Assembly: GCA_012514915.1 (NCBI GenBank)
Contig: JAAYZJ010000403.1
Coordinates: 1 to 13,564, forward strand
Direction: 5' to 3'
Length of the DNA: 13,564 nucleotides
Origin: Lentisphaerota bacterium
GTDB taxonomy: Bacteria; Verrucomicrobiota; Kiritimatiellia; RFP12; JAAYLN01
Shown here in pieces: positions 1-7,107 of the stretch; the first letter of the stretch is position 1; each line of letters starts with the position of its first letter. The position numbers and the translations under genes are program-made. The notes under the pieces were generated by a model. That model saw nothing but the letters and a program-made list of their open reading frames with translations. It was not told where the DNA came from and searched no databases.

Positions 1-621
1 CGCGACTCCCTGCAGGAGCTCGTCAAGGTCGCCCGCAGCGAAGTCGGCCGCCTCGATGCGATCATCACCCAGTTTCTGCGGGCCCTGCGTCCCTCGCCCC
101 CCCAGCTCGAGCGGGCCGACATCGCCGGCCTGCTGCGCGACACGCTCGACCTGATGCGGAGCGAGATTGAGAACCGCCGCATCGATGTCGCCGTCACGAG
201 CGCCGAGGGAGTGCCGCCGGTGCGGATCGATCCGGGACAGATCCGCCAGGTCTTCTTCAACCTGATCAAAAACGCCCTCGAAGCCATGCCCGATGGCGGG
301 ACGATGGTCATCTCCTTCTCGGTCGGCGACGTCTACCTGACGCTCGACTTCCTCGACAGCGGCCAGGGGATCGCCCCCGACGACTTCAACCGCATCTTCG
401 AGCCGTACCACACGACCAAGAGCAACGGCCACGGGCTGGGGCTGATGATCGTGCAGCGCATCATCCAGGAGCACGGCGGGCAGATCGAGGTGTCGAGCAA
501 GCCCAATACCGGCACCCGCTTCCGCATTCTGCTGCCGCTCGCCGAACGGCGCATCCGCAAGATCGAGGCGCCGGCGCCAGCCGAGGGCGATCCGCCCCGT
601 CCCCCCACGGAGAAGCACTAA
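1..621 (+). CDS. Sensor histidine kinase, C-terminal part (5' end outside window)
   Basis: The frame is open from base 1 to the TAA at 619-621, giving 206 residues with no start in view, so the gene is cut by the window edge. The first 50 residues look like the end of a DHp helix pair (VGRLDAIITQFLRALRP), with the phospho-accepting histidine probably just upstream. A HATPase_c domain follows: N box around fragment residues 83-96 (VFFNLIKNALEAM, Asn91), G1 box DSGQG at 119-123, F box IFEPYHTTK near 132-140 and G2 box HGLGL at 144-148. The C-terminus is a short Pro/Arg-rich tail. The sequence resembles NtrB-like kinases. It ends directly against the response-regulator gene, so the two form a classical two-component pair in one transcript. 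The kinase should autophosphorylate on ATP and pass phosphate to Asp58 of the next protein. The input signal cannot be read because the sensor domain is missing. Confidence 0.93.
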   Translation, partial: RDSLQELVKVARSEVGRLDAIITQFLRALRPSPPQLERADIAGLLRDTLDLMRSEIENRRIDVAVTSAEGVPPVRIDPGQIRQVFFNLIKNALEAMPDGGTMVISFSVGDVYLTLDFLDSGQGIAPDDFNRIFEPYHTTKSNGHGLGLMIVQRIIQEHGGQIEVSSKPNTGTRFRILLPLAERRIRKIEAPAPAEGDPPRPPTEKH

Positions 622-2031
622 ATGGCACCCCACACCGGCAGACACCCCGTCGTTCTGATCGTGGACGACGACAAGAACACGCGCGAAGGCCTGCAGCGCG
701 CGCTCCGGCCGCGTTACGACGTCCGCCTCGCCGAGAGCGCCGCCCGCGCCATGGAGGCGCTGGCCGACGGCGCCGTCGACGTCATGCTCTCCGACCTGCG
801 CATGCCGGGGATGGACGGCCTCGAACTGCTCAAGCGGGTCCAGGCCCACCATCCCGATGTCATCTGCATCCTCCTGACGGCCTACGGCAGCGTCGAGACG
901 GCGGTCACGGCGATGAAACAGGGCGCGTACGACTTCCTGACCAAGCCGGTCAACCTCGACCATCTCGACATGCTGATCGCCCGCGCACTCCGCTCGCGCG
1001 AGATCGAGTCGAAGAACCGCGACCTCGAGCAGCAGCTCGACAACAAGTACGGTCTGGAGTCCATCATCGGCAACGCGCAGGCCATGCAGCCGGTCTTCGA
1101 CACGATCCGTCAGGCGGCGCCGACCCAGGCGACCGTGCTGATCACCGGGGCCAGCGGCACCGGCAAGGAGCTCGTCGCGCACGCCATCCACCGCCTGAGC
1201 ACCCGGTCGCGCGGACCCTTTGTCGCCGTGCATTGCGCCTCGCTCTCGGCCAGTCTGCTCGAGAGCGAGCTTTTCGGGCACGAGAAAGGGGCCTTCACCG
1301 GGGCCGACGTCCGGCGCAAGGGGCGCTTCGAGCTGGCGGTCGGGGGGACGCTGTTCCTTGATGAAATCGGCGAGATCGACTCCGTCATCCAGGTCAAGCT
1401 GCTCCGCGTCCTCGAAGAGCGGAAATTCGAACGGGTCGGCGGCATCGAGACCATCACCGCCGACATCCGGCTGATCGCCGCCACCAACCGCGAGCTGCAC
1501 CAGCTCGTGCGCGAGGGAAAATTCCGCGAGGATCTCCTCTACCGCCTCGATGTCATCAACATCCCGCTGCCCCCCCTCTCCGAACGCAGCAGCGACATCC
1601 CCGCCCTCTGCGACCATTTCATTCGCGAATTCAGCGTGCGCAACGGGCGGCCGGTCATGGGGATCACCGCCGACGCCGTCAACCTCCTCAGCGCCTACGC
1701 CTGGCCGGGCAATGTCCGGGAACTGCGCAACACGGTCGAGAAGATGGTCGTCCTGGCGCGCAGCGACCGGCTGACGGCGCGCGATGTGCCGCCGAACATC
1801 CGCGAGGCCGTGCGCGGCAAGAGTGCCGGCACGGGGGCGCAGGCCACGCTGGGCGAAGGTTCGCTGGCCGAGGCCGAGCGCCTCAAGATCCTGGCGGTGC
1901 TCGGCACGCAGCACGGCAACCGCACCCGGGCCGCCCTGGAGCTCGGCATCAGCCGCCGCACCCTGCACCGCAAGCTGCAGGAGTACCGCGCGCAGGGGTT
2001 GCTGCCGGCGGCACTGGCCGAAGAAAACTAA
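622..2031 (+). CDS. NtrC-family sigma-54-dependent response regulator
   Basis: A complete 469-residue protein in the usual order. The receiver domain (about 9-122) has acidic residues Asp15-17, phosphoacceptor Asp58 (SDLRMPGMDG), Thr86 and Lys108. The AAA+ sigma-54 interaction domain (about 145-380) has Walker A GASGTGKE at 176-183, the sigma-54 contact loop GAFTGA at 223-228 and Walker B GTLFLDEIGE at 242-251. A Fis-type helix-turn-helix sits near 418-456 (HGNRTRAALELGISRRTLHRKL). All motifs for an active bEBP are intact, so it should remodel sigma-54 RNA polymerase closed complexes after phosphorylation. The ATG abuts the kinase stop codon (TAA then ATG, no gap), and GGAG at 609-612 gives a Shine-Dalgarno 9 bases upstream. 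Targets are unknown: I saw no good -24/-12 sequence in the window, although the adjacent secretion/pilus genes would be natural candidates. Confidence 0.96.
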   Translation: MAPHTGRHPVVLIVDDDKNTREGLQRALRPRYDVRLAESAARAMEALADGAVDVMLSDLRMPGMDGLELLKRVQAHHPDVICILLTAYGSVETAVTAMKQGAYDFLTKPVNLDHLDMLIARALRSREIESKNRDLEQQLDNKYGLESIIGNAQAMQPVFDTIRQAAPTQATVLITGASGTGKELVAHAIHRLSTRSRGPFVAVHCASLSASLLESELFGHEKGAFTGADVRRKGRFELAVGGTLFLDEIGEIDSVIQVKLLRVLEERKFERVGGIETITADIRLIAATNRELHQLVREGKFREDLLYRLDVINIPLPPLSERSSDIPALCDHFIREFSVRNGRPVMGITADAVNLLSAYAWPGNVRELRNTVEKMVVLARSDRLTARDVPPNIREAVRGKSAGTGAQATLGEGSLAEAERLKILAVLGTQHGNRTRAALELGISRRTLHRKLQEYRAQGLLPAALAEEN

Positions 2032-2130
2032 CCTGCTGCTATTCGCGGCCTTCCATGGCGGGCGCGCGTCCCCGCGAGCCGCTGACGTCGGCGAAAACTG
2101 CGGTGAAAGGAAAGCCCGGCTAGCGGTCGC
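2032..2130. other. Short intergenic gap between convergent genes
   Basis: These 99 bases separate the convergent regulator and GspM/PilO-like genes. There are weak GC-rich inverted repeats: GCGGG at 2058-2062 with CCCGC at 2071-2075, and a near-palindrome around GACGTC at 2080-2094. Neither is followed by a T-run on either strand, so I do not call an intrinsic terminator. No small ORF with a ribosome-binding site stands out. Confidence 0.5.
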
Positions 2131-2613
2131 CTACGGCTCCTCGGCCGGCTGGGCGCTCTCCAGCCGCAACTCCAGGCGACAGGTGCCGGCGGTCTCCAGC
2201 GCCTGCATGTAGAGCCGGGCCACCCGCCAGGGGGGCTGGTGGGCCATGTAGTGGCTGGCGAGCCGGAGGGCGGTGCCCGTCTCCAGGCGCCTCCAGCCCA
2301 GCTCGACCTGCACGCCGCGCCACGCGCCGACGGCCGGCATCACCTTCCGCTCCTCGACGTCCGGCGCCGGGCTTCCATCCGGGGGCGCCGGGAGGCGGCC
2401 CGCCGTCGGATCCGCCGCCAGCGCCGCCTCGACCGCCTCGTAGCGTGCCAGTCGTTCAAGGTCGGGCGCCAGGGCCTGCAGGGTGCGCTGGCGCCGCTCG
2501 AGATCCTGCATCCGGTCGGCAGCCATGCGGCGCAGGCCGAGCGAGACGACCAGCGTGACGAGGAAAAGCAGCAGGGCCGCGAACCGCAGCAGATGCACGC
2601 GACGCGGGCTCAT
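2131..2613 (-). CDS. GspM/PilO-like inner-membrane platform protein
   Basis: A 160-residue bitopic membrane protein. A short basic N-terminus is followed by one transmembrane segment (about 8-27, LLRFAALLLFLVTLVVSLGL), a charged coiled-coil stretch (about 30-65) and a small C-terminal domain (about 95-155) with the alternating strand/helix pattern expected of a ferredoxin-like fold. Topology, size and position directly after a GspL-like gene match GspM (type II secretion) or PilO (type IV pilus), which pair with GspL/PilN in the periplasm. The ATG at 2613 overlaps the upstream TGA in an ATGA arrangement, so translation is probably coupled. Sequence similarity in this family is always low; the assignment rests on architecture and context. 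No secretin, ATPase or pilin gene is present in the window, so type II secretion cannot be separated from type IV pilus. Confidence 0.7.
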   Translation of the reverse strand: MSPRRVHLLRFAALLLFLVTLVVSLGLRRMAADRMQDLERRQRTLQALAPDLERLARYEAVEAALAADPTAGRLPAPPDGSPAPDVEERKVMPAVGAWRGVQVELGWRRLETGTALRLASHYMAHQPPWRVARLYMQALETAGTCRLELRLESAQPAEEP

Positions 2614-3956
2614 GGCCGCACACCCTCGTGCATGAAGGTTCCTTCGAAATGGACGCGCCCGTCGGTCGTGGATTCGCTCTCCAGAGCGGCGGCCAGGTGT
2701 TCGCGCCGCCCCGCCTCGCGCAGCACGGCGATGTCCGCCTCGGAGGCGGCCGAGCCGGCGAGCTCGATCCGCCGGTCGTCGACGGCCAGCGAGGCGATCC
2801 GGATTGTCCGCAGGGCCGCCACGCGGAGCAGGGCGTCGACCTTGCCGACGAGCGGGTCGTCGGCGAACGCCTCGACAACGGGGTTCAACCGCGTATCAAG
2901 CTCATTGCGAGCCAGTTCCACGGCGGCGGCGCCTCTGGCCGGCAGCGTCCGTCCCGCCAGCCGGACGGCCTGACGCGTGAGCGCCGCGTCGGCGGCGGCC
3001 ACGCCGCGGGACGCGCGGTGCAGCAGGGCGAGATGCGCGGCCACTAGCAAGACGCTGGCGGAGAGGAGGATGGCGGTCTGCACCAGGGCGGCGCGCCGCT
3101 GCCGCCGCAGCCAGGCGGGATGGTCGCGGAACCCCTCGCGCAAATCGCCGGTGGCGCCGCCGTCGGCGGCAGTCTCGGCGAGGGCCGTCGCCAGATAGGC
3201 GGCAGGCTCGGGTGCCAGTTCGATGGTCGCGCCGGTCAGAAGAGGCGTGTTTCTGGCCTGCCGCAGCAGGGACTCGTCCGCGCCCGGCCCGCACAGCAGC
3301 AGGTGGCCGCCGCGATCGCTCCAGCGCTGCCGGAACACCTCGAGGTTGCGCGCCAGGGCCGCCAAATCGCCGCCGGGGAGCGTCAGGCTGCTCTGCAGCA
3401 CGGCACCGCGTCCGATCAGCAGGGTCCAGGCATCGGAACCGGCGTGCAGCAACAGGCGCAAGGCCGCTCCATCGGGGGGCTCGAGCCGCGCCCACCGCCG
3501 CCACAGCGCATGGGCGACCGGCACGATCCGCTCGGTGTCGACCGTCCGCGCCGGTCCGGGCTGAAGCGCCTGGCCGAGCGCCTCGTGCGGCACGGCGAAC
3601 GCCAGCAAGGCCGCCGGCGCGTCTGGGGAAGGGGAGGGGATCCAAGCGATGGCACAACGCTCAACCGGCAGCGGCAGGCGGAGATCGAGCATGCCGGGGG
3701 CCAGCCGACGGGCTTGGCGGCAGGCGCGCGCGGGCGGGGCGACGTATTCGCAGAAGACGCGGGACATCGGCAACCCCGCGACGCAGCGGGTGCCATCGGG
3801 GCGACGTTCGCGCAGCACCGCCGGCGCAACCTCCACCCGGCGCAGGCCGCCGGGGACACGCCAGGCCGCCACGACCCGGGGGGGCGTCTGGGTCGTGTCG
3901 ATTCCCACCCAGGCGCGCCGGGGAAAATAGGTTTTAGTGTTCGCGGGGGCTGACAT
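2610..3956 (-). CDS. GspL-like protein (PilM-PilN fusion) of a T2SS/T4P platform
   Basis: 448 residues from the ATG at 3956. The N-terminal ~250 residues (opening YFPRRAWVGIDTT) resemble the cytoplasmic actin-like PilM/GspL domain, without a clear nucleotide-binding signature. A basic stretch then leads into one transmembrane helix (about 289-312, ALVQTAILLSASVLLVAAHL), followed by a coiled coil and a C-terminal domain (about 355-442) patterned like the PilN/GspL periplasmic ferredoxin-like fold (IASLAVDDRRIELAGSA). The protein is therefore cytoplasmic, membrane-anchored and periplasmic, as expected for GspL, which links the secretion ATPase to GspM. A TTG 96 bases further upstream (4052) is open in frame, but the candidate promoter -10 (3972-3977) lies inside that extension and residue 1 at 3956 sits just before the conserved start of the domain, so I prefer 3956. 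No Shine-Dalgarno precedes it. The gene overlaps the downstream GspM-like gene by 4 bases. Confidence 0.75.
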   Translation of the reverse strand: MSAPANTKTYFPRRAWVGIDTTQTPPRVVAAWRVPGGLRRVEVAPAVLRERRPDGTRCVAGLPMSRVFCEYVAPPARACRQARRLAPGMLDLRLPLPVERCAIAWIPSPSPDAPAALLAFAVPHEALGQALQPGPARTVDTERIVPVAHALWRRWARLEPPDGAALRLLLHAGSDAWTLLIGRGAVLQSSLTLPGGDLAALARNLEVFRQRWSDRGGHLLLCGPGADESLLRQARNTPLLTGATIELAPEPAAYLATALAETAADGGATGDLREGFRDHPAWLRRQRRAALVQTAILLSASVLLVAAHLALLHRASRGVAAADAALTRQAVRLAGRTLPARGAAAVELARNELDTRLNPVVEAFADDPLVGKVDALLRVAALRTIRIASLAVDDRRIELAGSAASEADIAVLREAGRREHLAAALESESTTDGRVHFEGTFMHEGVRP

Positions 3957-3971
3957 GTCTTTGGGGTGGAT

Positions 3972-4000
3972 ACTGTAGCGCGTTTGCCAGCCGGGCTCAA
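3972..4000 (-). promoter_or_regulatory. Candidate sigma-70-type promoter of the GspL/GspM operon
   Basis: On the minus strand, TTGAGC (4000-3995), a 17-base spacer and TACAGT (3977-3972) match the sigma-70 consensus at 4 of 6 positions each. The predicted start of transcription near 3965 leaves a leader of only about 9 bases before the ATG at 3956, with no purine-rich ribosome-binding site in it. Seen by eye only. Confidence 0.4.
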
Positions 4001-4077
4001 GCCTGCCGACGAAATCGATTGGTGGCCAGGGGGCGAAGGAGGCGCATCGCAAACGAACCCGTGAGCGTTTATTTTAG

Positions 4078-4115
4078 GTGTCGCACGCCAACCCAGGAGT
4101 GTCGCCAACTCAGGA
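4078..4115. repeat. Imperfect tandem direct repeat in the divergent control region
   Basis: Two adjoining copies: 4078-4098 (GTGTCGC ACGC CAAC C CAGGA) and 4099-4115 (GTGTCGC CAAC T CAGGA). The second copy lacks the internal ACGC and has one C-to-T change. The second copy ends exactly where the candidate -35 TTGCAC (4116-4121) begins, the usual place for an activator site that contacts RNA polymerase at -35. The repeat lies between two divergent operons and could serve either. Confidence 0.6.
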
Positions 4116-4144
4116 TTGCACCGGTCGCTCGCATATTGTAATTT
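4116..4144 (+). promoter_or_regulatory. Candidate promoter of the GYF/pyrC operon
   Basis: TTGCAC at 4116-4121 and TAATTT at 4139-4144 are 17 bases apart. An alternative -10, TGTAAT at 4137-4142, matches consensus at 5 of 6 positions but leaves a 15-base spacer. Either choice puts the transcription start at about 4149-4152, on the GTG start codon at 4151, which implies a leaderless or nearly leaderless mRNA. A tandem repeat abuts the -35. Confidence 0.35.
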
Positions 4145-4150
4145 AGTTCT

Positions 4151-5224
4151 GTGAACGCCAAGCTTGCAGCCAAACGGGAATCCCCTGCGACGGACGAACT
4201 GTGGACCGTCCGGGGCGAGGATGGCGCGACGTTTGGTCCCGCCACGCTCGCCTCGCTGCAAGCCTGGGCCAGGGACGGCCGGCTTGCCCCCACCCACCGC
4301 ATCTCCGCCAACGGATCCGACTGGATCGCGGCCCCCCAGTTGCCCGCTCTGGCGATGGACTGGATCGTCGAGGTCGCTCCCGGGACGTTCTACGGTCCCA
4401 TTCATCGCCAGGCCCTGGATGAATTGATCCGCGATGGCGCCTTGCAGCCCGATGCGTGCTGTTTCAACCGGGCGGTGCCGGAAGCCGCCGCGGCCGCCGC
4501 CGCCCGCGAGGCCGAGCAGGCCGCGCTGGCGGGGCAACTGGCGGCACTGCGCGATCGGTTCGGCCGCAGCAGCGCCGAGCTGGAGGGACAGGTGAGGCAG
4601 TTGACGGCGGAATGCGACCAGTTAAGAGGCGAACTGGCGGCCAAGGATCTTGAATTAGAGGCGGAGCGCCAGGAGCTGCGCGCCGCGGTGACGCGTCTCC
4701 AGGCCGAGCTGGCGAAGAGCCGCGCGGCCGGTGTCGCGCTGGAGAAGCAGGTGGCGCAGGGGGAGCGGCGCGATCAGGAACTGACCGCCGCGCGGACCCG
4801 CCTGGCCGAGTGCGAGGCCCGTCTGGCGCAGGAAGATACGCAGGCCCGGACCAGTCAGGCGGCCCTCGAGGCGCGATTGGTCGAGGCTCAGCAGGCGCAA
4901 CGGGAGTCCGAGCGGGTTCTGCTGGCGGAACGCGCGGCACAGGCCGACCAGGCCCGCGAGCTCAAGCGACTTGCCGAGGCCGTCGGCACGCTGCGTCGAC
5001 GCCAGGATTCGGCGCGCCAGTTGTTGCGTCAGGCCGGGGAGCTGATCGCGGACGACGCGGCCCGCGGCGGCGTGGTCATCGAGGACGGCCTGGCGGTTGC
5101 CGAGCCCGAAGGGACGCCCCCCCCGCGGGGACCGATCTCCCTGGACCAGCTCGAGGCGCAGGCGCGCCGCGAGATCCACCGGCTTAGCCAACAGGGCGGC
5201 AGTGTTTTCGGCAAACGAAGGTAG
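4151..5224 (+). CDS. Tandem GYF_2-like (DUF4339) domains plus coiled coil, shorter paralogue
   Basis: 357 residues, function unknown. Residues about 17-62 form a GYF_2-type domain (LWTV, ATFGPATLASLQAWARDG, then SDWIAA). Residues about 70-108 repeat the pattern (DWIVEV, GTFYGPIHRQALDELIRDG). From about 112 to 300 there is a highly charged, Ala/Glu/Arg/Gln-rich stretch with heptad character, a long alpha-helical coiled coil. The tail includes ISLDQLEAQARREIHRLSQQGG. No signal peptide or transmembrane segment is visible, so it should be cytoplasmic. GYF_2 domains are presumed protein-interaction modules; the partner is not known. The GTG at 4151 is the only possible start: an in-frame TAA lies at 4139-4141, and no other ATG, GTG or TTG occurs before the first domain. 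No Shine-Dalgarno precedes it. The next gene is a longer paralogue with the same architecture, 5 bases downstream. Confidence 0.85.
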   Translation: MNAKLAAKRESPATDELWTVRGEDGATFGPATLASLQAWARDGRLAPTHRISANGSDWIAAPQLPALAMDWIVEVAPGTFYGPIHRQALDELIRDGALQPDACCFNRAVPEAAAAAAAREAEQAALAGQLAALRDRFGRSSAELEGQVRQLTAECDQLRGELAAKDLELEAERQELRAAVTRLQAELAKSRAAGVALEKQVAQGERRDQELTAARTRLAECEARLAQEDTQARTSQAALEARLVEAQQAQRESERVLLAERAAQADQARELKRLAEAVGTLRRRQDSARQLLRQAGELIADDAARGGVVIEDGLAVAEPEGTPPPRGPISLDQLEAQARREIHRLSQQGGSVFGKRR

Positions 5225-5229
5225 ATGAC

Positions 5230-7107
5230 ATGGCTGATGATTCCGCAGATACGCGCACTTGGTTCCTGCGCATCTCCACGGGGACGGTCTTCGGGCCGGT
5301 CTCCACGCAGGGACTCCAAACGTGGGCCGAACAAGGTCGAGTCCAGGCCGGCAATGCCGTCTCGCCCGACCGCAAGAACTGGCAGGCGGCCGAAACACTG
5401 GCCGAGTTGAACATCTCCTGGTTCATCGAGGACGACTCGGGGCAGCTTGTCGGCCCGTTCCACAAGCGCGCGGCCCAGAAGATCATCGACGAGCGGCGCG
5501 CGCCCGATGGCGCCCGGCTGGTCGCCGCCGAGGATGCCGACCTGTCCCGGCTGCGGCGCTCCCCGGCGGCGGGCGGCACCGGTTCCACCGGCGATTTGCA
5601 GCCGGAACTGGATCTGGCGACGAACGGGGACGATGGCGCGGAGCAGGCGTCCGCCGCCTGGACGGAGGAGCGCGAGAGCCTCCGTCTGCGCATCGCCGAG
5701 CTTGAGGAGCAGACGCGCAATCTCCTCAAGGCCGCTGAGAAGGACAGCCGCAGCCTGGCCCGCCAGCTCGACCAGGCCCGCCGACAGATCGCCGCGATGG
5801 AGCGCGAACTCGAGGAACTGCGCCCGCAGGCGGCCGCCGCCGCAGGGCCCGCGGGCGGGCCGCCCGCGAATCAGGCGCAGGCCGAGCAGGTCGAGGCGGC
5901 ACGCCGGGAACTCGAAGAGCTCCGTCAGGATGGTGCTCGCCAGGTCGACGCGCTCAAGGCCGGGCTGGCCGAGGCACACGCGGCGCGCCAAATGGCGGTC
6001 GATGAAGCCGCCGCGCTCAAGACCGAGCTGGCCGAGACACAAGCGGCGCGCCAAGCGGCCGTCGACGAGGCCGCCGCGCTCAAGACCGCGCTGGAGGAGG
6101 CGCGGTCGGCGCGCCAGAGTGAACTGGACGACGCGCTTCTGGCGGCGCGCCAGGATGTCGACACCCTTAAGAAGCGGATCGCCGAGCTGGTCGGGCAGCT
6201 CGCGGAGCAGGCCACCGAGAACGAAAGCGCCGAGCGGCTGCGGGTGGAGCGGGATGCGCTGGCATCCTCGCTGCGGGAAGCCCGCGGCAGCTACGCCGAA
6301 CTGCTCGAGTACTCCAACGCGCGGGACGAGGCCCATGCGCGGGAGCTGGCAGAGGCGGCCGAGCAGTGCGCCGCCTTGCAGGAGCAGGTCGATGCGGCGG
6401 CCGCCGTCGCCCGCGCGGCGGCGGACGAGGCCCAGCAGGAACCGGCGCAACTACGCGAGCTGCACGCCCGGCTGCACGAGCAGGAGACACTGCTGGCCGG
6501 CATTCTCGGGGAGGATCTGCAGACGGTGGAAAAAATGCTCGCGCTCGAGCGCGAGGCGTTCACGACCCTGCGCGACGGAAGCCTGCAGCGCCAGGCCCTG
6601 CTGCAGGCCCGGTTGACGGCGGTACAAAAACTTCAGGGGGGCGAAACGACCGACGTGTTCGAGCGGGAAGCCAAGGTGCGCAGCGACAAGGCGCAGTTGG
6701 CCCGGATGCAGGATGCGCTGACCGCCTTGCAGGCCGAGCATGCGCGCTTCGTGCGGCAGGCAGAGGCGCGCGAGCGCGAACTGGTCAGCCGCGTCCGCAT
6801 GCTGGAGCTCGAAGAGGAGCGTCTGAAGGAGCGGGCGGCCGAGGCCGAGCCACTCTATCAGCGCAATCAGCACCTGACCGAGCTGCTGAATGACCGCGAA
6901 CAGAAACTGGCGCAGGAGCGCCAGCAGCGCTCGATCGAGCAGGCCCAGCTCGAACAGGCGCATCAGACCTTGCTGAATCAGATCGAGACGCACAGGCAGA
7001 CCGAGCCGGTGCTGCCGCTCGCCGCCGCCGAAGCCGCCGATGTTGCCGAGCCATCGCCTTCGCGCGCCACCTTTCGCGTGACCCCCTGGATGCGCCTGAA
7101 AAAATGA
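5230..7107 (+). CDS. Tandem GYF_2-like domains plus very long coiled coil, longer paralogue
   Basis: 625 residues, function unknown. Two GYF_2-like units match the upstream paralogue in order and spacing: about 10-57 (TWFLRI, GTVFGPVSTQGLQTWAEQGR, NWQAAE) and about 63-105 (SWFIED, GQLVGPFHKRAAQKIIDERR). A low-complexity linker (110-140) follows, then roughly 450 residues of nearly continuous coiled coil (about 143-590) with three in-register 21-residue repeats at 242-304. The C-terminal tail ends basic (FRVTPWMRLKK). There is no signal peptide or membrane segment. If fully helical the rod would be tens of nanometres long, suggesting a scaffold, spacer or filament-like role; this is inference. 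The ATG at 5230 has GAAGG at 5217-5221 as Shine-Dalgarno, 8 bases upstream. The 3' end overlaps pyrC by 4 bases (ATGA). Confidence 0.87.
   Translation: MADDSADTRTWFLRISTGTVFGPVSTQGLQTWAEQGRVQAGNAVSPDRKNWQAAETLAELNISWFIEDDSGQLVGPFHKRAAQKIIDERRAPDGARLVAAEDADLSRLRRSPAAGGTGSTGDLQPELDLATNGDDGAEQASAAWTEERESLRLRIAELEEQTRNLLKAAEKDSRSLARQLDQARRQIAAMERELEELRPQAAAAAGPAGGPPANQAQAEQVEAARRELEELRQDGARQVDALKAGLAEAHAARQMAVDEAAALKTELAETQAARQAAVDEAAALKTALEEARSARQSELDDALLAARQDVDTLKKRIAELVGQLAEQATENESAERLRVERDALASSLREARGSYAELLEYSNARDEAHARELAEAAEQCAALQEQVDAAAAVARAAADEAQQEPAQLRELHARLHEQETLLAGILGEDLQTVEKMLALEREAFTTLRDGSLQRQALLQARLTAVQKLQGGETTDVFEREAKVRSDKAQLARMQDALTALQAEHARFVRQAEARERELVSRVRMLELEEERLKERAAEAEPLYQRNQHLTELLNDREQKLAQERQQRSIEQAQLEQAHQTLLNQIETHRQTEPVLPLAAAEAADVAEPSPSRATFRVTPWMRLKK
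5953..6141 (+). repeat. Three 63-bp direct repeats inside the longer GYF coiled-coil gene
   Basis: Copies at 5953-6015, 6016-6078 and 6079-6141 are in frame and encode 21-residue units: LKAGLAEAHAARQMAVDEAAA, LKTELAETQAARQAAVDEAAA and a more diverged LKTALEEARSARQSELDDALL. The first two are very similar at DNA level and the third has drifted. A 21-residue unit equals three heptads, so unit gain or loss would keep the coiled-coil register. This indicates rod growth by internal duplication. Confidence 0.85.

Noticed and set aside
2032..2130. Bidirectional intrinsic terminator between the regulator and GspM-like genes
   Set aside because: Inverted repeats are short or lack a loop, and neither strand has a T-run after them.
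3120..3953. Plus-strand open frame of 277 codons opposite the GspL-like gene
   Set aside because: Gln/Gly/Arg-rich with no domain. The minus-strand product has a coherent membrane topology and operon context.
3957..4052. 32-residue N-terminal extension of the GspL-like protein from a TTG at 4052
   Set aside because: It contains the candidate promoter, and its residues do not resemble a PilM/GspL start. The ATG at 3956 fits better, though neither start has a Shine-Dalgarno.
5029..6450. Minus-strand open frame of 473 codons opposite the GYF coiled-coil genes
   Set aside because: The mirror of a repetitive GC-rich coiled-coil coding sequence. The apparent Leu/Gly/Arg-rich repeats simply reflect the sense-strand Glu/Ala/Arg repeats.
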